64,000 nucleotides of DNA from Alysiella filiformis (GCF_014054525.1 NZ_CP059564.1:1126357-1190356), one strand, 5' to 3'. Positions 34,829 through 46,772 are shown, counted from the stretch's first letter. Numbers and translations are program-made. Notes: generated by a model from the sequence alone, not told the origin.

Positions 34829-35773
34829 ATGTCCAAAAAATCCAAAACAGAACTGGAAAACAACAAACTAAACAAACGTTTACGCCATGCCGTTGGCGAT
34901 GCGATTAACGATTTCAACATGATAGAACACGGCGACAAAATCATGGTCTGCCTGTCGGGTGGCAAAGACAGCTACGCGCTTTTGGACATTTTGCGCCAAT
35001 TACAAGCGTCCGCGCCCATTGATTTTGAACTGATTGCCGTGAATCTTGACCAAAAACAGCCCAATTTTCCCGAACATGTGCTGCCTGAATATTTGCAAAG
35101 CATAGGCGTGCCATACAAAATCGTGCAAGAAGACACCTATTCGGTGGTCAAGCGCGTGATTGAAGAGGGCAAAACCACCTGTTCGCTGTGCAGCCGATTG
35201 CGGCGCGGTGTGCTGTATCGCACCGCCAAAGAATTGGGTTGCACCAAAATCGCTTTGGGGCATCACCGCGATGACATTTTGCAAACCCTGTTTTTGAACA
35301 TGTTTTACGGTGGCAAACTCAAAGCCATGCCGCCTAAGCTGGTGTCGGACAATGGCGAACACATCGTCATTCGCCCTTTGGCTTATGTGAAAGAAAAAGA
35401 TTTGGAACGCTATGCCGAGCTGAAACAGTTTCCCATTATTCCGTGCAATTTGTGCGGTTCACAGCCGAATTTGCAACGCCAAGTGATTAAAGATTTGCTC
35501 AACGATTGGGACAAGCGTTTTCCAGGGCGGATTGAATCCATGTTTTCCGCTTTGCAAAATGTGGTGCCATCGCATTTGGCAGATACGGAACTGTTTGATT
35601 TTGCAGGATTGCAGCGCGGTCAAAATTTGAAACACGGTGGCGATTTGGCATTTGATGGCGAAGAGATTTCATTTTCAGGCAGCCTGAACCGCGATGACGA
35701 TGAAAACGAAACCCCATCGCCCAAAAAAATCATCAACATTTTGGCAAGCAAGCCCAAAACAGCTTGCGGTTGA
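34829..35773 (+). CDS. ttcA: tRNA 2-thiocytidine(32) synthetase TtcA
   Basis: TtcA thiolates C32 of certain tRNAs with an iron-sulfur cluster and ATP. The PP-loop SGGKDS is at 43-48. The cluster cysteines are in [12 protein letters not shown] (near 122-125) and PCNLCGSQ (near 212-215). The 314 residues match the family. A DUS is translated near the C-terminus ([11 protein letters not shown]), beyond the conserved core. A TATAAT box lies near 34794. The cystine-type ABC genes follow 39 bp downstream. Confidence 0.95.
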   Translation: MSKKSKTELENNKLNKRLRHAVGDAINDFNMIEHGDKIMVCLSGGKDSYALLDILRQLQASAPIDFELIAVNLDQKQPNFPEHVLPEYLQSIGVPYKIVQEDTYSVVKRVIEEGKTTCSLCSRLRRGVLYRTAKELGCTKIALGHHRDDILQTLFLNMFYGGKLKAMPPKLVSDNGEHIVIRPLAYVKEKDLERYAELKQFPIIPCNLCGSQPNLQRQVIKDLLNDWDKRFPGRIESMFSALQNVVPSHLADTELFDFAGLQRGQNLKHGGDLAFDGEEISFSGSLNRDDDENETPSPKKIINILASKPKTACG

Positions 35774-35812
35774 AATTCAGGCAGCCTGCAAACCCAAAAA
35801 TAGGAAAAAATC

Positions 35813-36529
35813 ATGATAAAAGAAATGCTTGGGGCATTGCCCTTTATGACCGATGCCCGCACCCAGTTGATGATGGACGCATTCATGCCCATGCTCAAAG
35901 CAGGGGTGTTGGTGTCGTTTCCCTTGGCGATTGCCTCGTTCATTTTCGGCATTGCCATAGCCGTGGGTGTGGCGTTGGTGCGCGTGTCGCCATCGGAACA
36001 TTGGTGGCACAAAATTCTGCTGCGTTTAACGCAAATCTACGTTTCCATTATTCGCGGTACGCCCTTGCTGGTGCAAATTTCCATTGTGTTTTACGGGCTG
36101 CCTGCGCTGGGCATTTTCATTGACCCCATTCCCGCCGCGATTATCGGATTTTCATTGAATACAGGGGCTTACGCATCGGAAACCATACGCGCCGCCATTT
36201 TGTCTGTACCCAAAGGGCAATGGGAGGCAGGTTTTTCCATCGGCATGACGTATATGCAAACCTTTCGCCGCATCATTGCGCCACAAGCCGTGCGCGTTGC
36301 CGTGCCACCGTTGAGCAATGATTTTATTGGTTTATTCAAAAACACCTCGCTGGCATCGGTGGTAACCGTTACCGAAATGTTCCGCGTGGCGCAACAATAT
36401 GCCAATTTGTCCTACGATTTTTTGCCGATTTACATTGAAGCGGCGGTCATTTACTGGTGTTTCTGCATGATTTTATTCAAAATTCAAGCCAAAATTGAAC
36501 AACATTTCAACCGCCACATTGCGCGATAA
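35813..36529 (+). CDS. Amino-acid (probably cystine) ABC transporter permease
   Basis: A 238-residue inner-membrane permease of the His/Glu/Gln/Arg/opine family (HEAT). It has about five membrane helices and the coupling motif region GQWEAGFSIGMTYMQTFRRI-IAPQAVR. Similarity in layout to YecS/TcyL suggests cystine as substrate. It ends 10 bp before the ATPase gene. No binding-protein gene is adjacent; two candidate lipoproteins lie at 41772 and 53302. Confidence 0.85.
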   Translation: MIKEMLGALPFMTDARTQLMMDAFMPMLKAGVLVSFPLAIASFIFGIAIAVGVALVRVSPSEHWWHKILLRLTQIYVSIIRGTPLLVQISIVFYGLPALGIFIDPIPAAIIGFSLNTGAYASETIRAAILSVPKGQWEAGFSIGMTYMQTFRRIIAPQAVRVAVPPLSNDFIGLFKNTSLASVVTVTEMFRVAQQYANLSYDFLPIYIEAAVIYWCFCMILFKIQAKIEQHFNRHIAR

Positions 36530-36539
36530 GGAAAACATC

Positions 36540-37292
36540 ATGATAAAAATCAGAAACATACACAAAACATTCGGCAACAACACCATATTGCGCGGCGTGG
36601 ATTTGGACATCATCAAAGGACAAGTTGTCGTGATTTTAGGGCCTTCGGGTTCGGGCAAAACCACCTTTTTGCGCTGCCTGAACGCGCTGGAAATTCCCGA
36701 ACAAGGCAGCATCAGCTTTGAACACGACCCCAAATTAAGCCTTGATTTTGCACAAAATCCCAGCAAAAAAGACATTTTGGCATTGCGCCGCAAATCGGGC
36801 ATGGTGTTTCAACAATACAATCTGTTTCCACACAAAACCGCGCTGGAAAATGTGATGGAAGCCCCCGTGCAGGTGCAAGGCAAATCGCCCGAACAAGCCA
36901 GCACTTTGGCATTGAATTTATTGGAAAAAGTGGGTTTGGCAGACAAAGCCGATTTGTATCCCCACCAATTATCGGGTGGGCAGCAACAGCGCGTGGGCAT
37001 TGCGCGGGCATTGGCATTGCAGCCCACACTCATGCTGTTTGATGAGCCAACTTCCGCGCTAGACCCCGAATTGGTGCAAGATGTGCTGGCAACCATGAAA
37101 GAACTCGCCAATGAAGGCTGGACGATGGTGGTGGTAACGCACGAAATCAAATTTGCGCTGGACGTTGCCGATGTGGTGGTGGTCATGGACGGTGGCACGA
37201 TAGTGGAACAGGGTTTTCCAGATGATTTGTTTGCCAATCCGCAACACGAACGCACACGCAGCTTTTTGAGCCGAATCAATATGGCAAAATGA
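36540..37292 (+). CDS. Amino-acid (probably cystine) ABC transporter ATPase
   Basis: A 250-residue ABC ATPase that drives the permease encoded just upstream. Walker A is [12 protein letters not shown] (about 36-47), the signature is [15 protein letters not shown] and Walker B is [17 protein letters not shown] 36540 has AAGGAAAA upstream; an in-frame start at 36495 would overlap the permease and is less likely. The family is that of GlnQ/TcyN. The operon ends at a long DUS hairpin. Confidence 0.9.
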   Translation: MIKIRNIHKTFGNNTILRGVDLDIIKGQVVVILGPSGSGKTTFLRCLNALEIPEQGSISFEHDPKLSLDFAQNPSKKDILALRRKSGMVFQQYNLFPHKTALENVMEAPVQVQGKSPEQASTLALNLLEKVGLADKADLYPHQLSGGQQQRVGIARALALQPTLMLFDEPTSALDPELVQDVLATMKELANEGWTMVVVTHEIKFALDVADVVVVMDGGTIVEQGFPDDLFANPQHERTRSFLSRINMAK

Positions 37293-37345
37293 TTTTCAGG
37301 CAGCCTGAAATGCCGAACGGACGGCAATTCAGGCTGCCTGAAATA
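37293..37345. terminator. Bidirectional DUS hairpin between the ABC operon and ybiT
   Basis: TTCAGGCAGCCTGAAATGCCG and CGGCAATTCAGGCTGCCTGAA pair almost along their full length around AACGGA. The structure lies between two convergent genes. Confidence 0.65.
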
Positions 37346-37363
37346 TATTTTGGGTAGCAATTT

Positions 37364-38992
37364 TTAGCTGTTCAAACCCTTTTTGTCCAAATAGCTTTCA
37401 TAATCGCCCAAATAATATTCATAGCCACCTTTGCCATCTAACTCAATGATTTGCGTAGCCAAAGACGACACAAACTGGCGGTCATGCGACACAAAAATCA
37501 GCGTGCCTTTGTATTTTTCCAAAGCCATGTTCAGCGATTCAATGCTTTCCATGTCCATGTGGTTGGTGGGTTCGTCCATAATCAGCACATTCGGTTTCAA
37601 AAGCAACAACTTACCGTAGAGCATGCGCCCTTTTTCGCCACCTGACAACACCTTCACTTGCTTGACCACATCGTTGCCGCCAAACAGCAAACGCCCCAAA
37701 GTACCGCGAATCACTTGTTCATCATCGCCTTCTTGTCCCCATTGGCGCATCCATTGGGTCAAATCCATTTCCACATCAAAATCGTTTTCGTGGTCTTGCG
37801 GATAATAGCCGATGGTTGCTTTTTCAGCCCATTTAATGCTGCCTGAATCGGCTTGCACATCAGAATATTGCGCGTCAAACGCCCCAGCCAGCAATTTCAG
37901 CAAAGTGGATTTACCTGCACCGTTTGGACCAATAATCGCCAAACGCTGTCCTGCTTCCAAAATGAAATTCAATTTTTCAAACAAAGTGTTATCAAAAGAT
38001 TTGGACAAGTTTTCCACTTCCACCGCTTGACGGTGCAATTTGTTTTTCTCGTCCGTTTCAAAGCGGATATAGGGATTTTGGCGCGTAGAAGGTTTCACTT
38101 CCACCATTTCCGCCTTGATTTTGTCCGCCTGTTTCAAACGCGAAGTGGCTTGACGCGCTTTGGATTTGTTGGCAGAGAAACGCGCCACAAACTCTTGTAA
38201 TTCTTGCAATTTTTCTTTGGCTTTGGCATTGTCTTTCAAAGCACGTTCGCGTGATTGTGCGCTTGCCAGCATGTAATCATCGTAGTTACCAGGGTAGATG
38301 GTAATGGTGTTGTAGTCCAAATCCGCCATGTGGGTGCAAACTTCGTTCAGGAAATGGCGGTCGTGGCTGATGATAATCATGGTGCTATCATATTGATTTA
38401 ACATATTTTCCAGCCAGCGAATGGTGTTGATGTCCAAGTTATTGGTCGGCTCGTCCAGCAGCAAAACATCGGGTTTGGAAAACAGGGCTTGCGCCAGCAA
38501 CACGCGCAATTTAAAACCAGGGGCGACTTCCGCCATGGTTGCGTTGTGCAAATTCTCTTCAATGCCCACACCCAGCAACAATTCGCCTGCACGGGCTTCG
38601 GCGGTGTAGCCATCGTATTCGGCAAATTTGGCTTCCAAATCAGCCGCTTTCATGTAATCTTCATCGGTGGCTTCGGGGTTGGCGTAAATGGCATCGCGCT
38701 CGGTCATGGCTGCCCACATTTCGCTGTGTCCCATCAACACCACGTCCAACACGCGCATTTCTTCGTAGGCGAATTGGTCTTGGCGCAATTTACCCAAGCG
38801 TACGCCGTGTTCAATCGCCACTTCGCCGCTTGTTTGCTCCAAATCGCCGCCCAAAATTTTCATAAACGTGGATTTGCCCGAACCGTTTGCGCCAATCAAG
38901 CCGTAGCGGTTGCCTTCGCCAAATTTCACGGAAACGTTTTCAAATAAAGGCTTTGCGCCAAATTGCATGGTGATGTTGTTGGTGGAAATCAT
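37364..38992 (-). CDS. ybiT: ABC-F ATPase YbiT
   Basis: A 542-residue ABC-F protein with two ATPase domains and no membrane segment; such proteins act on the ribosome. Walker A is [12 protein letters not shown] and [12 protein letters not shown]. Signature regions precede [14 protein letters not shown] and [13 protein letters not shown]. The P-site-tRNA interaction linker (charged helices, about 240-310) separates the domains. Length and C-terminus ([14 protein letters not shown]) fit YbiT and not Uup or EttA. The upstream gap is followed by an IS630 copy. Confidence 0.92.
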   Translation of the reverse strand: MISTNNITMQFGAKPLFENVSVKFGEGNRYGLIGANGSGKSTFMKILGGDLEQTSGEVAIEHGVRLGKLRQDQFAYEEMRVLDVVLMGHSEMWAAMTERDAIYANPEATDEDYMKAADLEAKFAEYDGYTAEARAGELLLGVGIEENLHNATMAEVAPGFKLRVLLAQALFSKPDVLLLDEPTNNLDINTIRWLENMLNQYDSTMIIISHDRHFLNEVCTHMADLDYNTITIYPGNYDDYMLASAQSRERALKDNAKAKEKLQELQEFVARFSANKSKARQATSRLKQADKIKAEMVEVKPSTRQNPYIRFETDEKNKLHRQAVEVENLSKSFDNTLFEKLNFILEAGQRLAIIGPNGAGKSTLLKLLAGAFDAQYSDVQADSGSIKWAEKATIGYYPQDHENDFDVEMDLTQWMRQWGQEGDDEQVIRGTLGRLLFGGNDVVKQVKVLSGGEKGRMLYGKLLLLKPNVLIMDEPTNHMDMESIESLNMALEKYKGTLIFVSHDRQFVSSLATQIIELDGKGGYEYYLGDYESYLDKKGLNS

Positions 38993-39118
38993 GGTTTTAA
39001 TCTCAATAAAATACTTATAAATATCAAAATAATGAAATGGCTTGATTTTAACACAATTTATGCTGCAAAACCGATTTTGCCACCATTCAATCCTGATTTA
39101 TCCTGCATTTTTATTTTA

Positions 39119-40020
39119 TAGTCAGTTAAAATAAGAATAGGACACTAACGTATCAGTAAAATGCCTTCCACTAGGTAAAATGGCTCGCATATATCTCTTG
39201 ATGTTTGCCCATGTCCGTTCTATGGGATTAAGCTCTGGTGAATAAGGTGCAAGCGGCAAGATTTTATGCCCCCATTTGTGCGCCATTTCACGCAAAATAC
39301 CCATACGATGAAATCGTGCATTATCCAAAATAATGACAGATTTTTTATTTAAAATAGGCAATAAACATTGCTCAAACCATGTTTCAAAAAAAGCACTGGT
39401 CATTGTGTTTTGATAAATCATAGGGGCAATCAGTTTGTTGCCGACTTGTGCGGCAACAAGCGATAAGCGTTGGTACTTTTTACCACTGATTTGGGCTTTG
39501 ATGACCTGCCCCTTTGGGCTACGCGCATAAGGACGAAATAAGTAAGTATCAAATCCCGTTTCATCCAAATAAACACGCTGATAGTCAAAAAATTCAGCCA
39601 GTTGATTTAAATAATCTTTTACTTTATTTGGGTCTTGTTCTTTGTATGTGGTGGTCTTTTTTTACGCGTGATACCTATTCTTTTGAGTGCATAAAAAATG
39701 GCTGATTTTGAACAATTAAAATGTTCAGCTATTTCATGCAAATAAGCATCAGGGTGTTGTTGTATATGTTCAGCCAATTTTTGGCTGTTCAATTTATTGG
39801 CATTTTGCCCCTTTACTTGATGATTTAAGCTGCCTGTTTGCGCTTTCAAGCGTATCCATAGGTAAAGCGTATTTCTGGATATTTGGTAAGCTTGGGCGAC
39901 TTTACTGATATTTTTGCATTGTTCATAATAGCTTAATGCTTTATTTCGCAGTTCTGTTGAATGTGCCATTTTTTAATCCTAAAAATTAGGGTATTGTACT
40001 ATTTTATTTTGAATTGACTA
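39119..40020 (-). mobile_element. IS630-family insertion sequence, copy 2 (902 bp)
   Basis: Same ends, length and orientation as the copy at 5497-6398, flanked by TA at 39117-39118 and 40021-40022. The one difference seen is T at 39676, which changes Met to Ile in the first frame. The near identity indicates recent transposition or gene conversion between copies. Confidence 0.93.
39122..39969 (-). CDS. IS630-family transposase (copy 2), two frames with probable -1 frameshift
   Basis: Identical to the transposase of copy 1 except for one Met-to-Ile change (RIGITRKK). The first frame runs 39969-39619 and the second ends at 39122. The A7 slippery run is the complement of 39657-39663. All three catalytic acidic residues are kept, so the copy may still be active. 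Confidence 0.88.
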
Positions 40021-40207
40021 TAATGATTGCCCCAATCCCAAATCAAGTTGATGTGATTGCTTAATGGCATTGATGAATGAATATGCTTGAAAAATGAAGA
40101 TGATGCTTGCCTCCATAAGCATTTTGGGTTATTTTATTCCCTTGTAGTAGGTTAAAATTAAATGGTTCATTTTATGATATGAATATTTTGAATGGAGTAC
40201 TCCCAAA

Positions 40208-41020
40208 ATGATGAACAAAATCTGGCAAGCTGTATTGGGCATGGTATTTTTATTGGGTGGATTAACCCACCCTGTTTATGCCAATCATCTTTCTGAAAAT
40301 CAGGAAATCACATTGGTTTTGCTGAGACATGGGGAAAGCACATTTAACTTGGAGAAACGCTTTTCAGGTTGGAGTAACATTGATTTGACCCCAAAAGGTG
40401 TTTTGCAAGCCCAAAAAGCGGGCGAACAAATGAAAAAGGCAGGCTTAAAATTTGATGAAGTCCACACCTCTGTCTTGCAACGTGCCATCAAAACCGCATG
40501 GGCAAGCATGGCTGTGATGGGCGATGTGCATACCCCACAAACGGGATACTGGCGTTTAAATGAACGTCATTATGGCGATTTAGAAGGCAAAACCCATGCG
40601 GAAATGATTGCCAAAGAAGGCGAGAAAAAAGTCAAAACATGGCGCAGAAGTTTGGATGTTGCGCCACCGCCTTTGTCCGATGGTGATGTGCGTTCGCCCG
40701 CTCGTGAAGCCCAATATGCCCATATTGACCCACGAATTTTGCCCAAAGGCGAAAGTTTGCAAGATACGGTAACGCGCATTGCCCCTTATTGGAATGACCA
40801 TTTGCGTCCTGCTTTGTATCAAGGTAAAAATATTTTGGTGGTTTCCCACAGTAGCGCATTAAAAGCATTAACTTATTGGATTGAAAACGATATTCAACCC
40901 AAAGATTTGCCAACACTGGAACTGCCCAATGCCACGCCTGTGGTTTATCGTTTAAAAATCAAGGGCAATCAAATTCAAATCGTGAACAAAGCCATTTTGG
41001 GTAAAGCCGATTCTGAATGA
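40208..41020 (+). CDS. Phosphoglycerate-mutase-like protein with a signal peptide
   Basis: A 270-residue histidine-phosphatase-superfamily protein. Residues 1-25 form a clear signal peptide (MVFLLGGLTHPVYA end). The rest follows cofactor-dependent phosphoglycerate mutase GpmA: LLRHGESTFNLEKRFSGWSN with the phospho-acceptor histidine (about 39), YWRLNERHYGDLEGKTHAEM, RRSLDVAPPPL, and a second histidine in VVSHSSALKAL. In GpmA that last motif normally reads VAHGNSLRAL, so the active site is modified. GpmA is cytoplasmic; an exported form is unusual and may be a periplasmic phosphatase. A strong terminator follows. Confidence 0.82.
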   Translation: MMNKIWQAVLGMVFLLGGLTHPVYANHLSENQEITLVLLRHGESTFNLEKRFSGWSNIDLTPKGVLQAQKAGEQMKKAGLKFDEVHTSVLQRAIKTAWASMAVMGDVHTPQTGYWRLNERHYGDLEGKTHAEMIAKEGEKKVKTWRRSLDVAPPPLSDGDVRSPAREAQYAHIDPRILPKGESLQDTVTRIAPYWNDHLRPALYQGKNILVVSHSSALKALTYWIENDIQPKDLPTLELPNATPVVYRLKIKGNQIQIVNKAILGKADSE

Positions 41021-41040
41021 TTTTTTTACCGTGATTATCC

Positions 41041-41096
41041 ATAATCTGTATTGATTGATTGTTTTGGCAAGTTAAATCAATACAGATTATTTTGTT
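41041..41096 (+). terminator. Terminator of the exported mutase gene
   Basis: ATAATCTGTATTGATT (41041-41056) pairs perfectly with AATCAATACAGATTAT (41075-41090), followed by TTTGTTT. A 16-bp stem. Confidence 0.8.
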
Positions 41097-41170
41097 TGGG
41101 CATTAAGGCTGCCTGAAAGGGTAGGGCTGCCTGAAATATTGTAAAATGAGAATTTTGCGTTTATGGGGAC

Positions 41171-41701
41171 ATGAGAATGAGAAATGGAAAAATCTTTTTA
41201 ATGATGAGTGTGTTGCTGTTGGCTGCTTGTGCCAAGCCCGTCCAGTCTACCCAACATCGCACCACATGGCAAATGGACACGCCACAACACATGTTGAATT
41301 TGATTAACCAAGCCCGTTCGCAAGCGCGAAAATGTGGCAATCAGCATTTTGCCGCCGCACCGCCTTTGGCTTGGAGTGTGAAATTGGAACGCGCTGCCAC
41401 ACTACACGCACAAGATATGGCAAAACACAATTATTACAGCCACATAGGTAGAGACCAAAGCACATTTGCCCAAAGGATTCAGGCGCAAGGCTATCAATAT
41501 TCTGGCATTGCTGAAAACATTTACGCCCACCCCATGACCGCAGAATTGGCAATGGAAGGCTGGCTGAAAAGCGAGGGGCATTGTCGCAATTTGATGAATC
41601 CGCAATTTACCCATGTGGGTATGGGCATGGGCTACAATCCCAATTCAGATTGGCAAACCTATTGGGTACAAAATTTCGCCCACCCTTTGCGATTTGAATG
41701 A
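41171..41701 (+). CDS. CAP/SCP-domain lipoprotein
   Basis: A 176-residue lipoprotein with a lipobox LLAAC at about 16-20. The mature part is a CAP (SCP/PR1) domain: LNLINQARSQARKCG, LERAATLHAQDMAKHNYYSH, FAQRIQAQGYQYSGIAENIY, WLKSEGHCRNLMNPQFTHVG and YWVQNFA. The CAP-cavity histidines (HNYYSH and GHCRN) are present. Bacterial members are secreted or surface proteins of mostly unknown role. Confidence 0.85.
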   Translation: MRMRNGKIFLMMSVLLLAACAKPVQSTQHRTTWQMDTPQHMLNLINQARSQARKCGNQHFAAAPPLAWSVKLERAATLHAQDMAKHNYYSHIGRDQSTFAQRIQAQGYQYSGIAENIYAHPMTAELAMEGWLKSEGHCRNLMNPQFTHVGMGMGYNPNSDWQTYWVQNFAHPLRFE

Positions 41702-41702
41702 A

Positions 41703-41751
41703 AACAGGCTGCCTGAAAACCCATTTCCCTGTTTTCAGGCAGCCTGATTTT
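41703..41751. terminator. Bidirectional DUS hairpin between convergent genes
   Basis: CAGGCTGCCTGAAAAC (41705-41720) pairs exactly with GTTTTCAGGCAGCCTG (41731-41746), with T-rich sequence on both outer sides. Confidence 0.8.
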
Positions 41752-41771
41752 GGCAATGTAAAATGAATTAA

Positions 41772-42611
41772 TCAAAAATATTTTTTAACCAAAGCATCGT
41801 AAACGCCATTGGCTTTAATGATAGCCAAGCCCTCATTCAGTTTTTTCAATACAGCTTGATTGCCTTTTTTCACGACAAAAGCCAGTGATTTTTTCTTCTC
41901 ACCAATGTCGATGGATTTGGTTTTCATGCCATGCTCTCGGGCATAATAGCCCAGTACCAAATCTTGCCCAAATACGCCATCTGTTTGACCTGCATAAACA
42001 TTTTTTAAAGCCAAATAGAAAGTATCGGCAGGAATAGCCAAATCGGGCGAACCTGTCAATTGCCCCACCACTTGTGGCGCAGATTTGCTGTATTTACTGA
42101 TACTGATTTTTTTGCCTTTTAAGCCACTGGAATCTTTAATAGCAGCATTTTTCTCATTATCCAACACATAAACCACATTTTGTACTTGCAAAAAAGGGTC
42201 GCTGAAATCTGCCACATCAGCATCTTTATCAGAAATGGTAAAGCTGGACGACCACACATCAAAATTACCTGCACTTAATGTTTCACGCCACATTTTTCGT
42301 TCGGTATGGACAATATGAACATTAAATTGAGCTGCTTTTGCCACTTCTTTCATTAATTCAACTTCAAAGCCAATGGGTTGTCCTGATTCGTCTTTATGTT
42401 GAAAGGGTGGATAACTGGCTTCTGTTGCCACCATCAATGTTTGCCAATTGGGATTGGATTCATTACTGGCTGTGGCAGAAGCCGCATGAGATGTCGCTGC
42501 AACAGGAGACGATGCAGGTGGATTCTCTTTGGGAGGTTCGGTGGTTGTATTGCCATTGCACGCCATTAAAAAACCAGACAACGTGCTGATAAGAAAAATG
42601 TTTTTGAACAT
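41772..42611 (-). CDS. Amino-acid ABC transporter substrate-binding lipoprotein
   Basis: A 279-residue periplasmic binding protein of family 3. Lipobox FLMAC near residue 14-18, then a proline/serine/alanine-rich linker and the binding fold (MVATEASYPPFQHKDESGQP, GFEVELMKEVAKAA, FDVWSSSFTIS, DADVADFSDPF). ATG 42611 has AGGAG eight bases upstream; GTG 42620 is in frame but overlaps that site. It probably delivers an amino acid to a permease such as that at 35813, although it is a separate unit. Confidence 0.85.
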   Translation of the reverse strand: MFKNIFLISTLSGFLMACNGNTTTEPPKENPPASSPVAATSHAASATASNESNPNWQTLMVATEASYPPFQHKDESGQPIGFEVELMKEVAKAAQFNVHIVHTERKMWRETLSAGNFDVWSSSFTISDKDADVADFSDPFLQVQNVVYVLDNEKNAAIKDSSGLKGKKISISKYSKSAPQVVGQLTGSPDLAIPADTFYLALKNVYAGQTDGVFGQDLVLGYYAREHGMKTKSIDIGEKKKSLAFVVKKGNQAVLKKLNEGLAIIKANGVYDALVKKYF

Positions 42612-42740
42612 CGTATTCACTCCTGATGGGTATTTTAAGATAAGGTATTTTTGCGAAATTTTAATACAATTTAACTTAAATGAATAATATTTTTTCTTAA
42701 ATTGAATCAGTCTGCTTATTAGTGAATTTTGATACAGATA

Positions 42741-42787
42741 AAAATCAAAAGCTGCCTAAAAACCAGTTTCCCAGTTTTCAGGCAGCC
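42741..42787 (-). terminator. DUS-based terminator of groSL
   Basis: On the minus strand GCTGCCTGAAAACTGG and CCAGTTTTTAGGCAGC form a 16-bp stem with one mismatch, followed by TTTTGATTTTT. Confidence 0.75.
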
Positions 42788-42815
42788 TGAATTTCAAATT
42801 AACGGTATGTGGGGA

Positions 42816-44934
<2,119 letters not shown>

Positions 44935-44981
44935 CGTTCTCCAAAATATGAATAAGGGTTAAAAAAGGTTTACGTTTCGCT

Positions 44982-45009
44982 AAATAGGGCTGCCTGAAAA
45001 TATTTCAAG
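44982..45009 (-). promoter_or_regulatory. Sigma-32 type heat-shock promoter of groSL
   Basis: On the minus strand CTTGAAA (45003-45009), a 13-bp spacer and CCCTATTT (44982-44989) match the sigma-32 pattern CTTGAAA-N11-16-CCCCATNT with one difference. A partial DUS (TTTTCAGGCAG) lies in the spacer. Confidence 0.7.
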
Positions 45010-45189
45010 GGCTGTTGTGTAAATTTTGTTTCAGGCTGCTTGCTGGGGGTGCCGCGCGCTCAAAGCGTGGGTGTGGCGGCGCAACGCCACGTTGCCAACG
45101 CTGCGGAAAATGTGCTTTTGGGCTGCCTGAAAGGTGGACACGGCGCGTGAGAATGCTAAAATCATTCTTTTTTACAAAAATTGACGAAT

Positions 45190-46683
45190 ATGAACGCGAT
45201 GCCCACATTAGCCACAGTAGATTTAGGCTCCAACAGTTTCCGTTTGCAAATTTGCCAAAATAACAACGGTCAGCCACAGGTTATTGAAAACATTAAGCAA
45301 ATGGTGCGATTTGCAGGCGGCTTGGACGCGCACAAAAATTTGGACGCTGCCAGCCAACAACGCGCTTTGGCGTGTTTGGCGCAATTTGGCGAGCGTTTGC
45401 GCGGCTTTTCGCCTGAAAATGTGCGCGTGGTTGCCACCAACACTTTTCGTGTTGCGAAAAACATTGGCGAATTTCTGCCAAAGGCGGAGGCGGCTTTGGG
45501 CTTTCCCATTGAAATCATTGCGGGGCGCGAGGAGGCGCGTTTGATTTACACGGGGGTGGTGCATACTTATCCCAATAATGGTCAAAAAATGCTGGTGATT
45601 GACATTGGTGGTGGCTCTACGGAATTCATTATTGGCAGCGATTTGCAGCCTGAACACATGGAAAGTTTGCCTTTGGGTTGTGTAACCTATTCTATGCGCT
45701 TTTTTCAGGGCAAAATCAGCCAAAAGGATTTTCAGGCTGCCATCAACACGGCACGCGCTGAAATTCAACGCATCAGCAAATTGTACAAACGTGCAGGTTG
45801 GGACATTTCCATTGGCACATCGGGTTCTGCCAAGGCGATTGCGAATGTGATTGCGGCACACGGTTTGGCGGAGCGTGGTATCACATTGTCTGCCATGCAA
45901 AAATTGGCGGACAAAATCATTGCCGAAGGCAGCGTGAAAAAAGCCAAATTGGAGGGCTTGAAACCCGAACGCATTGAGGTGTTTGCAGGCGGTTTGGCGG
46001 TGATGATGGCGGCGTTTCAGGAGTTGGACATCAAGGAAATGGTGTTTACCGAAGCGGCTTTGCGCGATGGCTTGTTTTTTGATTTTATTGAAAGAAATTT
46101 GGACAGCGACATGCGCGAAGAAACCGTGATTCAGTTTCAAGAACGCTATCATGTGAGCAAAAATCAGGCAGCGCGTGTGGCAAAATTGTCGGCACAGTTT
46201 TTTACGGGTTTGTCGCAACACATTACGGTGCAAGCCTTTGAATATTGGTCGGATTATGTGCGTTGGGCGGCGTTGTTGCACGAAGTGGGTTTGGATATTG
46301 CCCACACCGCTTATCACAAGCATTCGGCATACATTTTGGCGCAAGCGGATATGTCGGGTTTTTCGCGTCCTGAACAGGATTTGTTGTCCAAGCTGGTGTT
46401 GGCGCAACGTGGCGATTTGAAAAAAATGACGGAAATTCAAAACGATAAAATGAGTTTGTGGCACGCGATTTTTGCTTTGCGTTTGGCGGTGCTGTTTTGC
46501 CGTGCGCGTTTGCCTTTGGCTTTGCCTGCCAATATGGCGTTGTCGCACAGCGATGAGCAGGGCTATGTGTTGAAAATCGCGCAAACTTGGCTGGACGAAA
46601 ACCCTTTAACTTCATCGGCTTTGGAAAGCGAAACCCAGCAATGGCAGGCTATTGGCAAAACTTTTACGGTTTTGGCAAATTGA
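45190..46683 (+). CDS. ppx: Exopolyphosphatase (Ppx/GppA family)
   Basis: A 497-residue Ppx/GppA phosphatase that removes phosphate from polyphosphate ends or pppGpp. The N-terminal actin-like fold shows LATVDLGSNSFRLQICQ (about 5-21), VIDIGGGSTEFIIG and GTSGSAKAIANVIA, with an HD-type C-terminal half (LLHEVGLDIAHTAYHKHSAY). ATG 45190 is used; ATG 45199 is possible and neither has a clear ribosome binding site. The rho promoter follows downstream. Confidence 0.93.
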   Translation: MNAMPTLATVDLGSNSFRLQICQNNNGQPQVIENIKQMVRFAGGLDAHKNLDAASQQRALACLAQFGERLRGFSPENVRVVATNTFRVAKNIGEFLPKAEAALGFPIEIIAGREEARLIYTGVVHTYPNNGQKMLVIDIGGGSTEFIIGSDLQPEHMESLPLGCVTYSMRFFQGKISQKDFQAAINTARAEIQRISKLYKRAGWDISIGTSGSAKAIANVIAAHGLAERGITLSAMQKLADKIIAEGSVKKAKLEGLKPERIEVFAGGLAVMMAAFQELDIKEMVFTEAALRDGLFFDFIERNLDSDMREETVIQFQERYHVSKNQAARVAKLSAQFFTGLSQHITVQAFEYWSDYVRWAALLHEVGLDIAHTAYHKHSAYILAQADMSGFSRPEQDLLSKLVLAQRGDLKKMTEIQNDKMSLWHAIFALRLAVLFCRARLPLALPANMALSHSDEQGYVLKIAQTWLDENPLTSSALESETQQWQAIGKTFTVLAN

Positions 46684-46743
46684 TGTGCAGGCGGGCTTGG
46701 GGCGCGATGGGTGCGCCAAAAGCCTGCTTGTAACACGCCAAAA

Positions 46744-46772
46744 TTGACACAATGCCTTGATAATACTACAAT
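46744..46772 (+). promoter_or_regulatory. Sigma-70 promoter upstream of rho
   Basis: TTGACA (46744-46749), 17-bp spacer, TACAAT (46767-46772), about 115 bp upstream of the rho start codon. The leader contains a palindromic DUS (about 46848-46863). Confidence 0.7.

Noticed and set aside
40021-40207. Gap between IS630 copy 2 and the mutase gene as a site of a small gene
   Set aside because: No frame with a ribosome binding site and no structure stronger than expected; only an AT-rich leader is seen.
45015-45130. GC-rich stretch between groS and ppx as a possible RNA gene
   Set aside because: It has short dyads but no promoter, no terminator and no cloverleaf; I cannot support an RNA call.
45223-46584. 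453-codon open frame antisense to ppx
   Set aside because: Composition (His, Arg, Gln, Phe) is typical of the reverse frame of a real gene; ppx on the plus strand has all family motifs.
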